Source of the DNA: Carnegiea gigantea
Taxonomy: Eukaryota > Streptophyta > Magnoliopsida > Caryophyllales > Cactaceae
NCBI GenBank assembly: GCA_029747015.1
Contig: JAKOGI010002268.1
Location: 36,001-100,000, forward strand
Direction: 5' to 3'
Length of the DNA stretch: 64,000 nucleotides
Each line of letters begins with the position of its first letter. Positions within the stretch are counted from its first letter, which is position 1. Shown piece after piece: positions 42,590-53,796 of the stretch. The position numbers and the translations under genes are program-made. The notes under the pieces are model-generated. The model was given only the letters and a program-made list of their open reading frames with translations. It searched no databases and was not told the origin of the DNA.

Positions 42590-43740
42590 ATGAGTTCTAG
42601 CATGAGTTTGGAAGAGAAATTTGATGCTCTCATGAGGCAAAATGTGATGCTAATGAAGAAAATGAGTATCTACGAAAGCAGCTTGGTTCATTCTTGAAGC
42701 AAAAGCAAAAGATGAATGAAGAACCTCTTCAATCTGAACCATGGAGGCAAGAGCAAGTCTTCAGTCGTAACATTGATTCATCTAGTGAAGATGAACCATT
42801 AAGAATAATTAGACCAGGACCACGGTTTCAAGCTAATACAAATGATTTCAAGGTTGAAATCCCAAAATTTGAGGGTAAGCTTGATCCAAACGAGTTTCTA
42901 GATTGGTTGAACACTGTTGAACGAGTTTTTGAGTACAAAGATGTTCTAAGGGGTAAGAAGGTCAAGTTAGTGGCCTTAACACTCAGAAAATATGCTTTAT
43001 TATGGTAGACAAACCTATGTGCTACACGGGTTAGAGAAAGAGAGTCTAAAATCAGAATATGGGGGGAGATGAAGTCCAAGCTGAAGGCTAGGTTTCTTCC
43101 CCCTACCTATGTTCAAGATTCCTATTATTAACTTTATAACTTGACTGAAGGTAATCTGAATGTAGAGGAGTACATAAGGGAGTTTGAAAAACTTGTAATC
43201 AAATGTGATTTATAAGAACCCAAAGCGCAAACCATTATTAGACACTTATGAGGACTTGATCCTAGGTATGCTAATGTGGTTGATTTGCAAGCCTACACCA
43301 CTTTTGATGAAGTGTGTGTGCTAGCTCACAAGGTTGAGCAGCAAAAGAAAGCTAGATGGCCCCCTAAGCCATAAAATTCTAAGCCCTTTACCCAAAACCC
43401 ATCCATTAACAAGGGGAGTTTTAATCCCATTTCCAAGCCACAAATGCGTCCCCTTCTTTTCCACAAACAGCCCTGACTCCACCAAAGATCCAAACCCCTC
43501 AAAATAGACCTAATCCCAATCCCATGAGCAAATAGAAGATGCTTCAAATGTCAAGGACTTGGGCATATAGCTTTGGACTGTCCAAACCATAAGGTAATCA
43601 CCTTAGCTAAATAGCCAGCCGTGAAGGAGGTGTTTGAAGAAGAAGAAAAGGAAGATGATTATGAGGATGAGCTTGAGGAAACTCAAGAAGAAGTAGTGGA
43701 AGAGGCTAATGAAGGTGAATTACTAGTTTTGAGAAGAGTT
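42590..43740 (+). pseudogene. gag: G gag
   Basis: ATG 42590-42592, MSSSMSLEEKFDALMRQN. A frameshift follows, then a 104-codon run (42694-43008) with FKVEIPKFEGKLDPNEFLDWLNTVERVFEYKD. Stops at 43009, 43129, 43216 and 43249 break the capsid. The knuckle CFKCQGLGHIALDC at 43540-43581 is intact. The acidic linker (EEEEKEDDYEDELEE) runs to the protease. Confidence 0.88.
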
Positions 43741-44210
43741 CTAAGCAACTAGAAGGGAGTGAAAGATAAACAAAGGGAGAACATATTCCATTCACATTGT
43801 ACAATTCAAGGGAAGGTATGTTCTTTGATTATTGATGAAGGAAGCTATGCAAATGTGTTTTCTCTAAGCATGATTGAGACGCTAGGATTGCAAACCATGA
43901 CTCATCCACACCCTTACAACATTCAATGGCTAAATCAAAGTAAGGGAATTCAAGTGAACTCACGATGCTTAGTTTATTTCTCCATTGGAAAGAACTATCA
44001 AGATGAACTTTTGTGTGATGTTATTCCTATGGATGCTTGTCATATGCTTTAGGGAAGACCATGGTTGTATGATCATAAGGTTATGCATAATGGTTACTTG
44101 AATACTTACTCCTTTACTAAGGATGGTAGAAAGATTACTTTAGCCCCTTTACCCGCATCAAAAATCTATGAAATGAGGCCTCAAAACAAGCCCAACCGTT
44201 CTGATTTGCT
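43741..44210 (+). pseudogene. pro: G aspartic protease
   Basis: Open 43759-44052 with CSLIIDEGSYAN: the Asp stays but the DGG has become DEG. Then FSLSMIETLGLQ, SIGKNYQDELLCDVIPMDACHML, a stop at 44050, and DHKVMHNGYLNTYSFTKDG. Confidence 0.87.
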
Positions 44211-45250
44211 ACTGGCAGTTAGTGAGCCATTGCTAAAGGCCTCTGAGCATGAATTCAAGGCCTCTGAAGATTGGATTCTAAGCATTCAAGATGAACCGAA
44301 AAATCCTTTGCTCACTCACCCCGTAGCCAAGACACTCATGTAAAACTTGAGTCACTTATTTCCTGAGGAGATACCTACGGGTTTACCTCCTAAAGGGGAT
44401 AGCCAACACCACATTGATCTCATTCTTAGTTCCATCCTACCTAATAAGCCAGCTTATTGGATGAATCTGAAGGATACCATGGAGATACAATGGCAAGTTG
44501 AAGAATTAAAGTCTAAGGGCTTAATCCGTGAGTCCTTAAGTCCTTGTGCTGTGCCAGCTCTTTTGGTGCCTAAAAAGGATGGTGGGATGCGTATGTGTGT
44601 GGATAGTAGGGCCATTAACAAGATCACAATCAAGTATAGGTATCCCATACCTAGACTTGAAGCTATGCTAGATAAATTACATGGCTGTAAGGTTTTCAAA
44701 TATAGATCTTCAAAGTGGATACTACCAAATTCAGATTAGAGAAGGTGATGAATGGAAGACAGCCTTTAAGACTAAGGGAGGGCTTTATGAATGGTTGGTT
44801 ATGCCCTTTGGTCTTTCAAATGCACCTAGCACATTCATGAGATTAATGAATCAAGTCTTCATGCCGAACATAGGCAAGTTTGTGGTGGTTTACTTCGATG
44901 ATATCCTAATCTATTCCAAGGATCAGCGTGAGCATTAAGACCATTTAACACAAGTTATGCTTGTTTTGGAACGTCCGAGACTCTTTGGTGACCTTAAGAA
45001 ATGTGCGTCTTTCACTCCTGAGATAACATTCTTGGGTTACATTGTCACTGGTGATGGAATTAGGGCAGGTGAAAGCAAGATTGAAGCTATTCGGTCATGG
45101 CCTACTCCTAAGTCAATTCATGATATTCGAGCTTTTCATGGATTAGCTTCCTTTTACAGGAGGTTTATTCATAATTTTAGCACAATCATGGCCCCCACGA
45201 CTGAAGTTATCAAAGGTACATCATTCCGTTGGACACCTAAAGCATAATCT
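44211..45250 (+). pseudogene. pol: G reverse transcriptase
   Basis: Linker (LLLAVSEPLLKASEHEF) then a stop at 44341. RT with [58 protein letters not shown] frameshift near 44700 precedes [19 protein letters not shown] and YFDD at 44891-44902. A stop at 44937 precedes the thumb and connection ([40 protein letters not shown]). Confidence 0.9.
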
Positions 45251-45740
45251 ATCTTTGAAGAGATCAAAAGAAGACTTACACAAGCACCTGTCCTCTCTTT
45301 GCCGTGCTTTAGTAAGATCTTTGTCGTTGAATGTGATGCCTCTGGAGTTGGTATAGGTGGTGCTCTTACTCAAGAAGGTAAACCATTAGCCTTCTTTACA
45401 GAGAAACTATATGATTCAATGAGAAAGTACTCCATATGATAAGGAATTCTATGCAATTGTAAGATGTTTAGAGCATTGGAGTCATTATTTGATTGCAAGT
45501 GAGTTTATTCTCCATTCTGACCATGAAGCTTTGAAGTATATTCAAGGCTAACATAAGTAAAACTCACGGCATGCTAAGTGGGTTGAGTTTCTCTAGTCAT
45601 TTCATTTCACAATCAAGCATAAATCTGGAAAACTTAACCAAGGTGTCGATGCTCTATGATAGAGGTATCTACTTCTGTTTTAATTAGATGTATGTGTACT
45701 TGGTTTTAAGCATCTAAAAGCTTTATATGCTAAAGATGAA
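45251..45740 (+). pseudogene. pol: G RNase H, heavily damaged
   Basis: [30 protein letters not shown] is recognisable. The TYDKEF motif is disrupted by a small deletion near 45432, and stops fall in the QGHHKLNSRHAKW region (45549, 45558) and after GVDAL (45657). [16 protein letters not shown] sequence survives. No product possible. Confidence 0.85.
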
Positions 45741-46955
45741 GACTTTGGGGAGTTGTTTACTGAATGTTCAAAACACCCCAAAGGTGATTTCCTTATTGAA
45801 CAAGGGTTTCTTTTCAAGGGTACACAGCTATGTGTACCAAGGTGTAGCACAAGAGAGCTCTTGATCATAGAAGTTCATGGAGGTTCTCTAGCTAGTCATT
45901 ATGGTGAAAACAAGACACTCATCATGCTAAGGGAGCATTACTACTGGCCAGGTATGGAGAAGGATGTACAGGACATTTTGAAGAGGTGTGGGACATGTCA
46001 AGTGGCCGAAAGTCACTCCTTACCCCACAGCCTTTACACACCTTTGCCTATTCCTACTACTCATTGGGTTGATGTGAGTATGAATTTCATTCTTGGACTG
46101 CCTACAAGCCAAAGGAACAAAGACTCAATCATTGTTGTGGTAGATAGGTTCTCAAAAATATCCCATTTCTTTCCATACAACAAAACTAATGATACTACAC
46201 ATATTTTTGAGTTGTATTTCAAGGAGGTGGCTAGATTACATGGTATACCCATATCTCAATTGTTTCTGATCGGGATAGTAAGTTCCTTAGCCATTTTTGG
46301 ATTACTTTGTGAAGGAAATTAGGTACCAAACTCAAGTATAGTACCACTTGTCATCTACAAACTGATGGGCAAACTGAGGTTACAAATCAAACCTTAGAAA
46401 CACTTCTAAGGGCTTTGACTAAACCGCATGCTATGACTTGGGATTTGCTTTTACCCTAAGCAGAATTTGCTTACAACAGAGCTCCTAGTAAGGTTACTAG
46501 TCTATCACCATTTAAGGTGGTTTATGGGATTGATCCTATTAGTCCACTTGAGCTTACTCCACAGCCTCCAAATCAAAAGCCAAGTGTGGATGCAGCAGTT
46601 AGGGTAGAAGAAATCCAAAAGATATATGAGTTGGTGAGGAGCAGCATAGAGAAGACCAATGCATCCTATCAATCTCAAGCCAACAAACACAAAAAGAAGG
46701 TGGTATTTCGACATGGAGACCTCGTATGGATACACTAAAGAAAAGAGAGATTTCCTTCAAAGAGGAAGAACAAGCTCATGCAAGGGCTGATGGACCATTT
46801 GAGGTACTTGAAAAGATTAATGACAATGCTTATAAAGTTAATTTGCTAGGGCACTATGGAGTTTGAGCCACATTCAATGTGGTTAACGTGAGTGCATGCT
46901 AACCCGATGATCACCTTGCAGATTTGAGGATCAAATCTCTTTAACAAGGGGAGGA
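45741..46955 (+). pseudogene. pol: G integrase
   Basis: A 189-codon run (45753-46322) holds the HHCC finger (EVHGGSLASHYGENK, CGTCQ) and core (VSMNFILGLPTSQ, where the usual catalytic Asp of MDF is Asn). The second part includes [11 protein letters not shown] after a frame break. The tail (46517-46738) has NKHKKKVVFRHGDLVWIH. It ends in YKVNLLGHYGV-type sequence at the polypurine tract 46944-46955. With D-to-N in the core it would be inactive even if repaired. Confidence 0.88.
46944..46955 (+). other. G polypurine tract
   Basis: ACAAGGGGAGGA directly before LTR start TGATGGAG. Confidence 0.9.
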
Positions 46956-48262
46956 TGATGGAGTCTCCTTCAGCAAAGACAAGGAAGAGGGTCCTAAGAG
47001 TGCAGCAAGGTCCAATGCAAGTTCCAAAGTCTAAGCTATGGCTCAAATTGTGGGGAAGAGCCAAACTGAAGGAACTGGGTTAAACAACCAAAAATTACCC
47101 AGTTTTGTTCATTTGATTTCTTAGGCTACATTGTGGCTTAAGCTTGATATTTTTGCATTTTTGGGATCCTTAAGATGTTAGCTTTCAGGTCCAAGCATTC
47201 CAAATCAGTCATGCACAGTCGAAGTCAAGGGATCAAGGTATTTTGTTCAACCTGCCAGTTTTGGTCCAAAACTGCATGGTAAAATGTTTTAGTAGAAATC
47301 TCCTACTTGAACTTGATTTGACCTTGATTTCTTTATAGAGGGGTTTTGTACACACCCTAAGGATTTCCCCGTGGCTTGAAATTAAAATCATTCTCACTTT
47401 TGATTGGTGGAGACAAGGACACAAAACCGGGCCAAAAACTATTTTTGAGAAGCTGGTAAGTTGCTGCGTGTTTTTCCTTCTCAAGTTGGTTTGCACATTT
47501 TCTCCTCTGCTTACTTACCTCAATCACGAGTCTAGCAGCCAGGAACATCATCATTTGTTGCTTTAAAGCCTTGGGAAGAGCTTAACCAATGAGAGCAGAA
47601 TGGAAGAAATCTCACCTTGCAGTCTGATTGGCCAACCGAAAAGGTAGCATGCTTTACAGCTATTTTTCTCCACCTCTTTGCTAGTAGATTGATGTATTAG
47701 CTTAATTAAAGTGTCTTAAAGTTAACTACATCATTTGCTTTGGTTTCCTTAATATTCTGGTTGTAATTAGTTTAGTTAAGCAAGCATGTAATCTAGTTTA
47801 GCCGTAAGCTCATAGGTTAGCTTGTTTAAGCCATTTCCCTCATAGGGAGGAAACCTCATTCTAGCTTGTATGCTACCTAGTTTCTTGCTTGGTTATGTAT
47901 TAATGCCTTTCCAAGACACATTTTATAATCAAACTTTGATATTAAATGAAAAACTAGAATTAAGAGCACCTTGCTTTCGTTCCTCTAAATACTTCACTTG
48001 CTTATCCTTAATTTGGTCGATTAAGATGGTGATCAAGTAAGTCCTAAACCTTTATTAAGTGGTGTTTCTGCATCTTAATCAAAGTTTAGGGACCCTAAAC
48101 TCAAGTTTACTGGTGATTCTGTATCTAAATAAAAGTTTAGTCTATCCTTTATTCGAATATTCTTACACGGATTCACCTAGACTTTACCTTGAATTCAGAT
48201 TGCTTTGTTTTTAGCTTTGAATTCAGGTCTGAGTGTTTTTGTTTTCCTTCCAAGATACATCA
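46956..48262 (+). repeat. G 3' LTR (family II, full length)
   Basis: 1307 bp, TGATGGAGTCTCC to CCAAGATACATCA. Full reference copy of family II in this window; the K LTRs (1304 and about 1280 bp) match it in reverse orientation. Hairpin module at 48007-48140. Confidence 0.92.
48007..48140 (+). other. Hairpin module in LTR G (three hairpins)
   Basis: CTTAAT/ATTAAG around TTGGTCG (48007-48025). Arms 48043-48059 and 48074-48090 (15 of 17 paired) around TGGTGTTTCTGCAT. Arms 48095-48110 and 48125-48140 (12 of 16) around TGGTGATTCTGTAT. Confidence 0.8.
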
Positions 48263-48721
48263 GGAGGACACCTCATTCTAGCTTGTATGCTACCTAGTTG
48301 CTTGCTTGTTCGCGTATTAATGCCTTACCAAGGCTCATTTTGCAAATGGAACTTGAATATTGAATGAAAATAAGAATTAAGAGCACTTTGCATTCGTTCC
48401 CCTAAATACTTCACTGGCCTATCCTTAATTAAAGTGGTGATCAAGTAAGTCCTAAACCTTGATTAAGTGGTGTTTCTGTATCTTAACCACAGTTTAGGGA
48501 CCCTAAACTTGAGCTTAGTGGTGTTTCTGTATCTTAACCACAGTTTAGGGACCCTAAACTTGAGCTTAGTGGTGTTTCTGTATCTAAGCAAGAGTTTAGA
48601 TTATCCTCCATTCCTTCTTTTATTTGTGAATTCACTTAAACTCCATATTGATTTCAGTTTATTTAGCTTAGCATTTGGAATCAGTTTAGAGTATTTGTGA
48701 TTTTCCTTCTAAGATACATCA
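48263..48721 (+). repeat. H 5' LTR, 3' portion only, with duplicated hairpin unit
   Basis: Starts GGAGGACACCTC, equal to position about 47855 in G's LTR, and ends TCTAAGATACATCA. A 51-bp tandem duplication (48468-48518 and 48519-48569) adds one more hairpin to the module, whose loop TGGTGTTTCTGTAT appears three times at 48468, 48519 and 48570. Confidence 0.87.
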
Positions 48722-48725
48722 TATT

Positions 48726-48737
48726 TGATATCAGAGC
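48726..48737 (+). other. H primer binding site
   Basis: TGATATCAGAGC, one G-to-A change from the tRNA-Met complement, four bases after the LTR. Confidence 0.85.
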
Positions 48738-48837
48738 TTTGGTTTCTCCTTGGTCTGGTACCTTCACTTTTCAGAATCATACCCTTTCAATTCCAAACAC
48801 ATTCCTTGTTTGAACTTCAACACAATCCGGGAGCAAG

Positions 48838-49990
48838 ATTAGTTCCAGCATTAGTTTGGAAGAGAAATTTGATGCTCTTATGAGGCAGAATGAGATGTTG
48901 CTGAAGAAGATCCATGAGGATTCTCAACATAATCAAGAAACCTAGGCTCAAAATGAGTACTTATGAAAGCAGCTTGGTTCCTTCTTGAAGCACAAGCAAA
49001 AGCAAAAGAGAAGAACCTCTCCAATCTAAACCAAGAAGGCAAGAGCAAGTCTTTAGTCATAACCTTGATTCATCCAGTGAAGATGAACCATTGAGAATTA
49101 CTAGACCAGAACCACAGTTTCAAGCTAGTACAAATGATTTCAAGGTTGAAATCCCGAAGTTTGGAGGTAAGCTTGATCCATAAGAGTTTTTAGATTGGTT
49201 GCATACTGTTGAACGAGTTTTTGAGTGCAAGGATGTTCTAGAGGACAAGAAGGTCAAGTTAGTGGCCTTAAGACTTATAAAATATGCTTCATTATGGTGG
49301 ACTAACCTATGTGCTAAACGGGTTAGAGAAAGTCTAAAATAAAAACATGGGAGAAGATGAAGTCCAAGCTTAAGGCTAGGTTTCTTCCCCCTATCTATGT
49401 TCAACATTGCTATTCTCAACTACATAACTTGACTCAAGGCAATCTAAATGTAGAAGAGTACACAAGGGAGTTTGAGAAGCTGGTAATCAAATGTGATTTA
49501 CAACAACCCGAAGAGCAAACCATTGTTAGATGCTTAGGAGGTCTTCATCTAACGTATGCTAATGTGGTTGATTTACAAGCCTAAATCACTTTTGATGAAG
49601 TTTGTGTACTGGCTCACAAGGTTGAGCAGCAAAAGAAAGCTAGATAGCCCCCTAAGCCATAAAATCCTAAGCCCTTTACCCGAAACCAAGCTTTAACAAG
49701 GGGAGTTCTAATCCCATTTGCAAGCAACAAAATCCATCCCCTTCCATTCGATAAAGAACCCCAGCTCCATAAAAGACCCAAACTCCTCAAAATAGACCCC
49801 ATCTAAACCCCATGAATAATAGAAGATGCTTTAAATGCCAAGGACTTAGGCATATAACTTCAAGCTATCCAAGCCGTAAGGTAATCACCTGAGCTGAATG
49901 GTCATCCATAAAGGAGGTGTCTGAAGAAGAAGAAAAGGAGGATGATTATGAGGTTGAGCTTGAGGAAACTCAAGAAGAAGTAGTGAAAGA
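48838..49990 (+). pseudogene. gag: H gag
   Basis: The start codon has become ATT (48838-48840) in a context otherwise equal to G's ATG, followed by SSISLEEKFDALMRQNEMLLKKIHED. Stops follow in the coiled-coil region. Capsid sequence in 49141-49580 includes FKVEIPKFGGKLDP, LIKYASLWWTNLCAKRV and NLNVEEYTREFEKLVIKCDL. The knuckle near 49829 reads CFKCQGLRHITSSY: the last Cys is Tyr. An acidic linker follows from 49917. Confidence 0.87.
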
Positions 49991-50470
49991 GGCCGATGAA
50001 GGTGAATTGCTAGTTTTGAGAAGAGTTTTAAGCAACCAGAAAGGAGTAAAGAACGAACAAAGGGAGAACATATTCCATTCCCATTGTACAGTTCAAGGGA
50101 AGGTATGTTCTGTGATTATTGATGAAAGAAACTGCATAAATGTAGTTTCTCTAAACATGATTGAGAAGCTAGGATTACAAAGCGTGGCTCATCCACACCC
50201 TTACAACATTCAATGGCTGAATCAAAGCAAGAGAATCCAAGTGAACTCATGATGCTTTGTTTCTTTCTACATTGGAAAGAACTATCAGGATGAACTTTGG
50301 TGTGATGTTATTCATATGGATACTTATCATATGCTTTTGGAAAGACCATGGTTGTATGACCGTAAGGTTATGCATAATGGTTACGTGAATACTTACTCCT
50401 TTACTAAGGATGGTAAGAAGATCACTTTTTCCCCTTTACCACTATCAAAACGCCATGAAATCAAGCCTCA
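49991..50470 (+). pseudogene. pro: H aspartic protease
   Basis: CSVIIDERNCIN replaces the usual IIDGGSCAN, so the active-site loop is lost apart from the Asp. Then SLNMIEKLGLQ, a stop at about 50250, and MDTYHMLLERPWLYDRKVMHNG. Confidence 0.85.
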
Positions 50471-50823
50471 AAACAAGCCAAACCATTCTGATTTGCTACT
50501 AGCAGTTAGTAAGCCATTGTTAAAGGCCTCTCAACATGAATTCAAGGCCTTTAAGGAGGGGATTCTAAGCATTCAAGATGAACCAGAAACACCTTTACCC
50601 ACTCACCTCATAGACCAGACACTCATTCAAAACTTCTATCACTTGTTTCCTGAGGAGATACCCATGGGTTTACCTGCTAAATGGGATATCCAACACCACA
50701 TTGATCTTACTCCTGGTTCCATCCTATTTAATAAGCCAGCTTATAGGATGAATCCAAAAGTCACCATGGAGATACAATAGCAAGTTGAAGAATTGAAGTC
50801 TAAGGGCTCAATCCGTGAGTCCT
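50471..50823 (+). pseudogene. pol: H protease-RT linker and RT start
   Basis: Open 50316-50780 with LLLAVSKPLLKASQHEFKAF and QHHIDLTPGSILFNKPAYRMNP. A stop at 50779 follows. The frame reaches IRES-type sequence at 50823, where Q is inserted after GTCCT. Confidence 0.88.
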
Positions 50824-51904
50824 TGATGCACTTCTAAGTCCCTAAGGAAGGAAACCAAGAAGAGATCTCAAGTAGTGAAGGAGAAATGGAGTCGGTTTAG
50901 CTTGTATGAACAAGTGTGAGATAAACTAAGCTCCTTTGGATAAGACATCACCACCAAGTTTACTAAGAACTCCCTTAAGGATCAAGGAGATACGATATCA
51001 CAACTCAATTGATCTTTAAGGACTCCTGAACACCACTCTAGAGAGCTCGGCTAGAGATAAGCAAGAGAGAAAACACAAGAGGGAGTTTGAACTCAACCTT
51101 ACTATTACTAAACAACTAATGAACACAAGAGTAGAGAAGGCTATTTAAAGGTTTTTCCAGCTGCTGTCCACATCCCACACAGCATGGGAACCCTTAGTAA
51201 ACACTTTCTAATCTTAGTACACAAGAGAGCTTAAAGCTTGACAACACATTTACTTTAAGTCTACATCAAAATATGTGTCACAATCTAATACCATGTGATT
51301 AGTACTCTTCTAACACCGCACATGTACTTTAGACTGCTAATTTGAGCTTAGATTAGCCTAAAAACATGTGTTTGATTAGCTAGATTATGCCCAAAATGCA
51401 AAACAGCTCAAACCGATTAAAAGGCTGCTTCGTTAGCTTTTGGGCTGGTTAATAGAAAATGCCTTGGACAAAAGGCACCATCTTTTAAGGGGAGTAATGA
51501 TAAATATTATGACACATTTTGGTTCCAAGAAATCCCATAAATTAGTTGTGAAAGCAGCTCATCCACTCGTTGATTACTTCAGCTAGCATTATTGGGAATG
51601 AATCTAGAGCAGTTGACTTTAGAGCTAAGGTTGACTGAGCAAATGAGCTCCAAATGACTTGAAACTTGATTTGTTGGATTCTTGACTTCTTAATCTTTGT
51701 TTTGGTCTAGAAATCATCTCCTGCGCCTTCTTAGAACTCAAGTTACAAGGCAGCAAAGTTCAACCTTTTTCACATGCTGAACCTAAAAGTTGGGCAGTTT
51801 GGTGCCCTTTGACAAGCTGCGTTTCTGCCTTGATTTCAAGGTTGCTTGGATTGTTTGGGTGGTCATGATCAAGGCTCTCTTGCTGCCACTCCATGGGTAC
51901 ATCA
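50824..51904 (-). repeat. Q LTR copy 1 (3' LTR, family VII)
   Basis: 1081 bp. Plus strand TGATGCACTTC to CATGGGTACATCA. The other copies are 1080 bp and a split one of similar total length. The pol C-terminal frame runs into it. Confidence 0.93.
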
Positions 51905-51918
51905 TCCTCCCCTTGTTC
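51905..51918 (-). other. Q polypurine tract, unit 1
   Basis: Coding strand GAACAAGGGGAGGA next to LTR start TGATGTAC. Unit 2 has the matching CAACAAGGGGAGGA at 54890-54877. Confidence 0.85.
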
Positions 51919-52380
51919 GAGAGAATTTGCCCTCAAATTCGCAAGGTCATCATCACCAAAATACTGTTTGAGGATGCATAAAACTTCGAATTCTCCTGGT
52001 TGAGACAAGCCTTGCTTTCGATGGCTGTTGGCTTGGCTCTTCGATAATGTAGCCAAGGCCTTCCCAATAGGATTTGACAAGGATCCATGGCGATGATATC
52101 ACACCATAGTTTATCTCAATAGCTTTTACCAATGGAGAAGGACACCAAGCAATGGTGTGAGACTTGTAGGCCTTTACCTTGGTTAAGCCATTGAAAACAG
52201 TAGGGTTGGGCATGTGAATCAGCTTGGAGATTGAGCTTTGACACCAAGGTAGTGGAAGCCATGTTGGTGCTACTTCCTCCATCCACAATAAGAGAACACA
52301 CTCAGCCATTAATGGTGCACCTTATAGGGAAGATGTCCTTGCATTGCTCCTCATGGTTGGAGCACTTGTTACCATTCAAA
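51919..52380 (-). pseudogene. pro: Q unit 1 protease remnant fused to pol C-terminus
   Basis: From 52330 down: CSLIVDGGSSTNMASTTLVSKLNL with the catalytic loop intact, PYCFQWLNQGKGL, SIGKSY. It then passes directly into QANSHRKQGLSQPGEFEV and YFGDDDLANLRANS, the last residues of integrase. RT, RNase H and the integrase core are gone. A further loss of about 85 bases relative to unit 2 lies near 52036. Confidence 0.85.
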
Positions 52381-53497
52381 GCCCTTCTAAGCACAAGCAA
52401 CTCTCCCTCATCCGCTCCCACCACACATTCCTCCCCATTATGTGAACCTCCTTGTCACTCCCTTCCTCTTTTAACTCAGCTTCTTCTAGTTCTTGGTATT
52501 CTACCAAGGTGATAACCTTTCTATTAGGATATTCCGAGGCTATATGTCCAAACCCTTGACACTTGTAGCACCTTCTCTTCTCATAAGTGTTGACGGGTGA
52601 TTTTGTAATGTTTAGCTTGGGAGTAGGTGGGGCCATGGGTGTGTTTAGGGGTTTAGGAGTAGGAGTGAAACTCCCATTGTCAACAGGCTAGCTACTTTGA
52701 AGGGGTTTTAAGGGTTCTCTCTTGAACTTGGCTTTCTTTTGGAGTTCAACTTTGTGGGCTAGTGAGCAAACTTCATCAAGAATAGTGTAATGTTGTAACT
52801 CTACAACAGTCCTTATGGACTCATTTAACCCTCCCAAGTATCTCACTATGGTGTGGGCTTTATCCTCCCTAATATCACAAGTCACGACAAGCTTTTCAAA
52901 TTCACGGGTATACTCCTCCATACTCTTAGTTTCTTACCTAAGGTTATAGAGTTTGGTGTAGTTATCTTAAAGGTAGGAGGGTGGTCGAAATCTGGCTTTG
53001 AGTTTTTCCTTCAGTTTTCTCCGTAATTTAACGTTCCCCTTCCCTTTCCTAGCCCTCTTAGCTAAGACATTACTCCACCAAATAGAAGCATACCTACAAA
53101 GCTTCAAGGCTACAAGCTTTACCTTCTTGTCATCAGGAATGTCTTTATACTCAAACACTCTTTCCATGGTGTTCATCCACTCAATGAAATCATCCAGGTT
53201 GAGTTGGACTTCAAACTCCGAAATTTCAACCTTAAAATCCATGGCAAGTGGCTTGCCTCTTCTTGTTCTCCTTGGTCTTCTTTCTTCATCCCCATCACTT
53301 GAAGCAAACGGGTTGCTCTCAGTTTCTTCCTCTATGGATTCAGATCCAGTAGTTGAGTGTCAGCTTTAAATCTCCTTTCAGCTATTCCGCATAGCTTGAT
53401 CAAGTTGTTTTCTTAAGTACTCAAGTTGAGCATCATTCTTGGCATCAGCTTTTAAAAGTTACTCAAACTTCTCTTCTAAAGAGGTGCTTGTAGACAT
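52381..53497 (-). pseudogene. gag: Q unit 1 gag
   Basis: ATG at 53497-53495, MSTSTSLEEKFE, then stops in the coiled-coil part. A clear capsid run (53242-52967) has DFKVEISEFEVQLNLDDFIEWMNTMERVFEYKD and LCRYASIWWSNVLAKRA. EYTREFEKLVVTCDIRED follows. The knuckle CYKCQGFGHIASEY has its last Cys changed to Tyr, as in unit 2, so the change predates the duplication. An acidic linker follows. Confidence 0.9.
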
Positions 53498-53796
53498 CTT
53501 GGCTATTGAATGAAAGATTATATTGTTTTGGCACAGAAAGAGTAAGGCACAGTCGTGCTCACCGGCACGGTCAGGCCGTGTTGAACTTCTACAATGGAAT
53601 GGTAAGGCTAGAATATGGCACAGTCGTGTCCCAGAGGCACGGGGTGGCTGTGCTAAAAATCTGACTGGGAACGGTTGGTGCTTCGTTACATAAGTGCTTT
53701 GTGGGTTGATTTGGGATTTGTGTTTGGGATTATGTTTGAGAATGTGTTTGGAGTTGGAACCTTGGCCAAGAGGGTAGCCAAACCTCTGATACCACT
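53498..53796 (-). other. Q unit 1 leader: primer site and CACG palindromes
   Basis: No gene. Primer site TGGTATCAGAGG at 53794-53783, two bases from the LTR. Between 53527 and 53660 lie two CACG units (GGCACAGTCGTGC, GGCACGGTCAGGCCGTG and a second, more decayed set). Confidence 0.75.

Larger units (their letters stand above)
41904..48262 (+). mobile_element. Ty3/gypsy element G with truncated 5' LTR
   Basis: Plus-strand family II element: partial 5' LTR 41904-42468, primer site 42473-42484, gag, protease, RT, RNase H, integrase, polypurine tract 46944-46955, 3' LTR 46956-48262. About 750 bases of the 5' LTR are missing against M's RT. The 3' LTR directly abuts another partial family II LTR (48263), suggesting G sat inside the 5' LTR of H before the left side was lost. 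Confidence 0.85.

Noticed and set aside
48468..48620. Regularly spaced 51-bp repeats considered as a CRISPR-like or satellite array
   Set aside because: Only two units plus the flanking hairpins, inside a plant LTR; explained by a local duplication.
52998..53369. 123-codon plus-strand frame, rich in Leu, Ser and Phe, looking like a membrane protein
   Set aside because: Antisense of the Lys/Glu-rich gag of Q unit 1; the hydrophobic look is an artefact of reading the complement.
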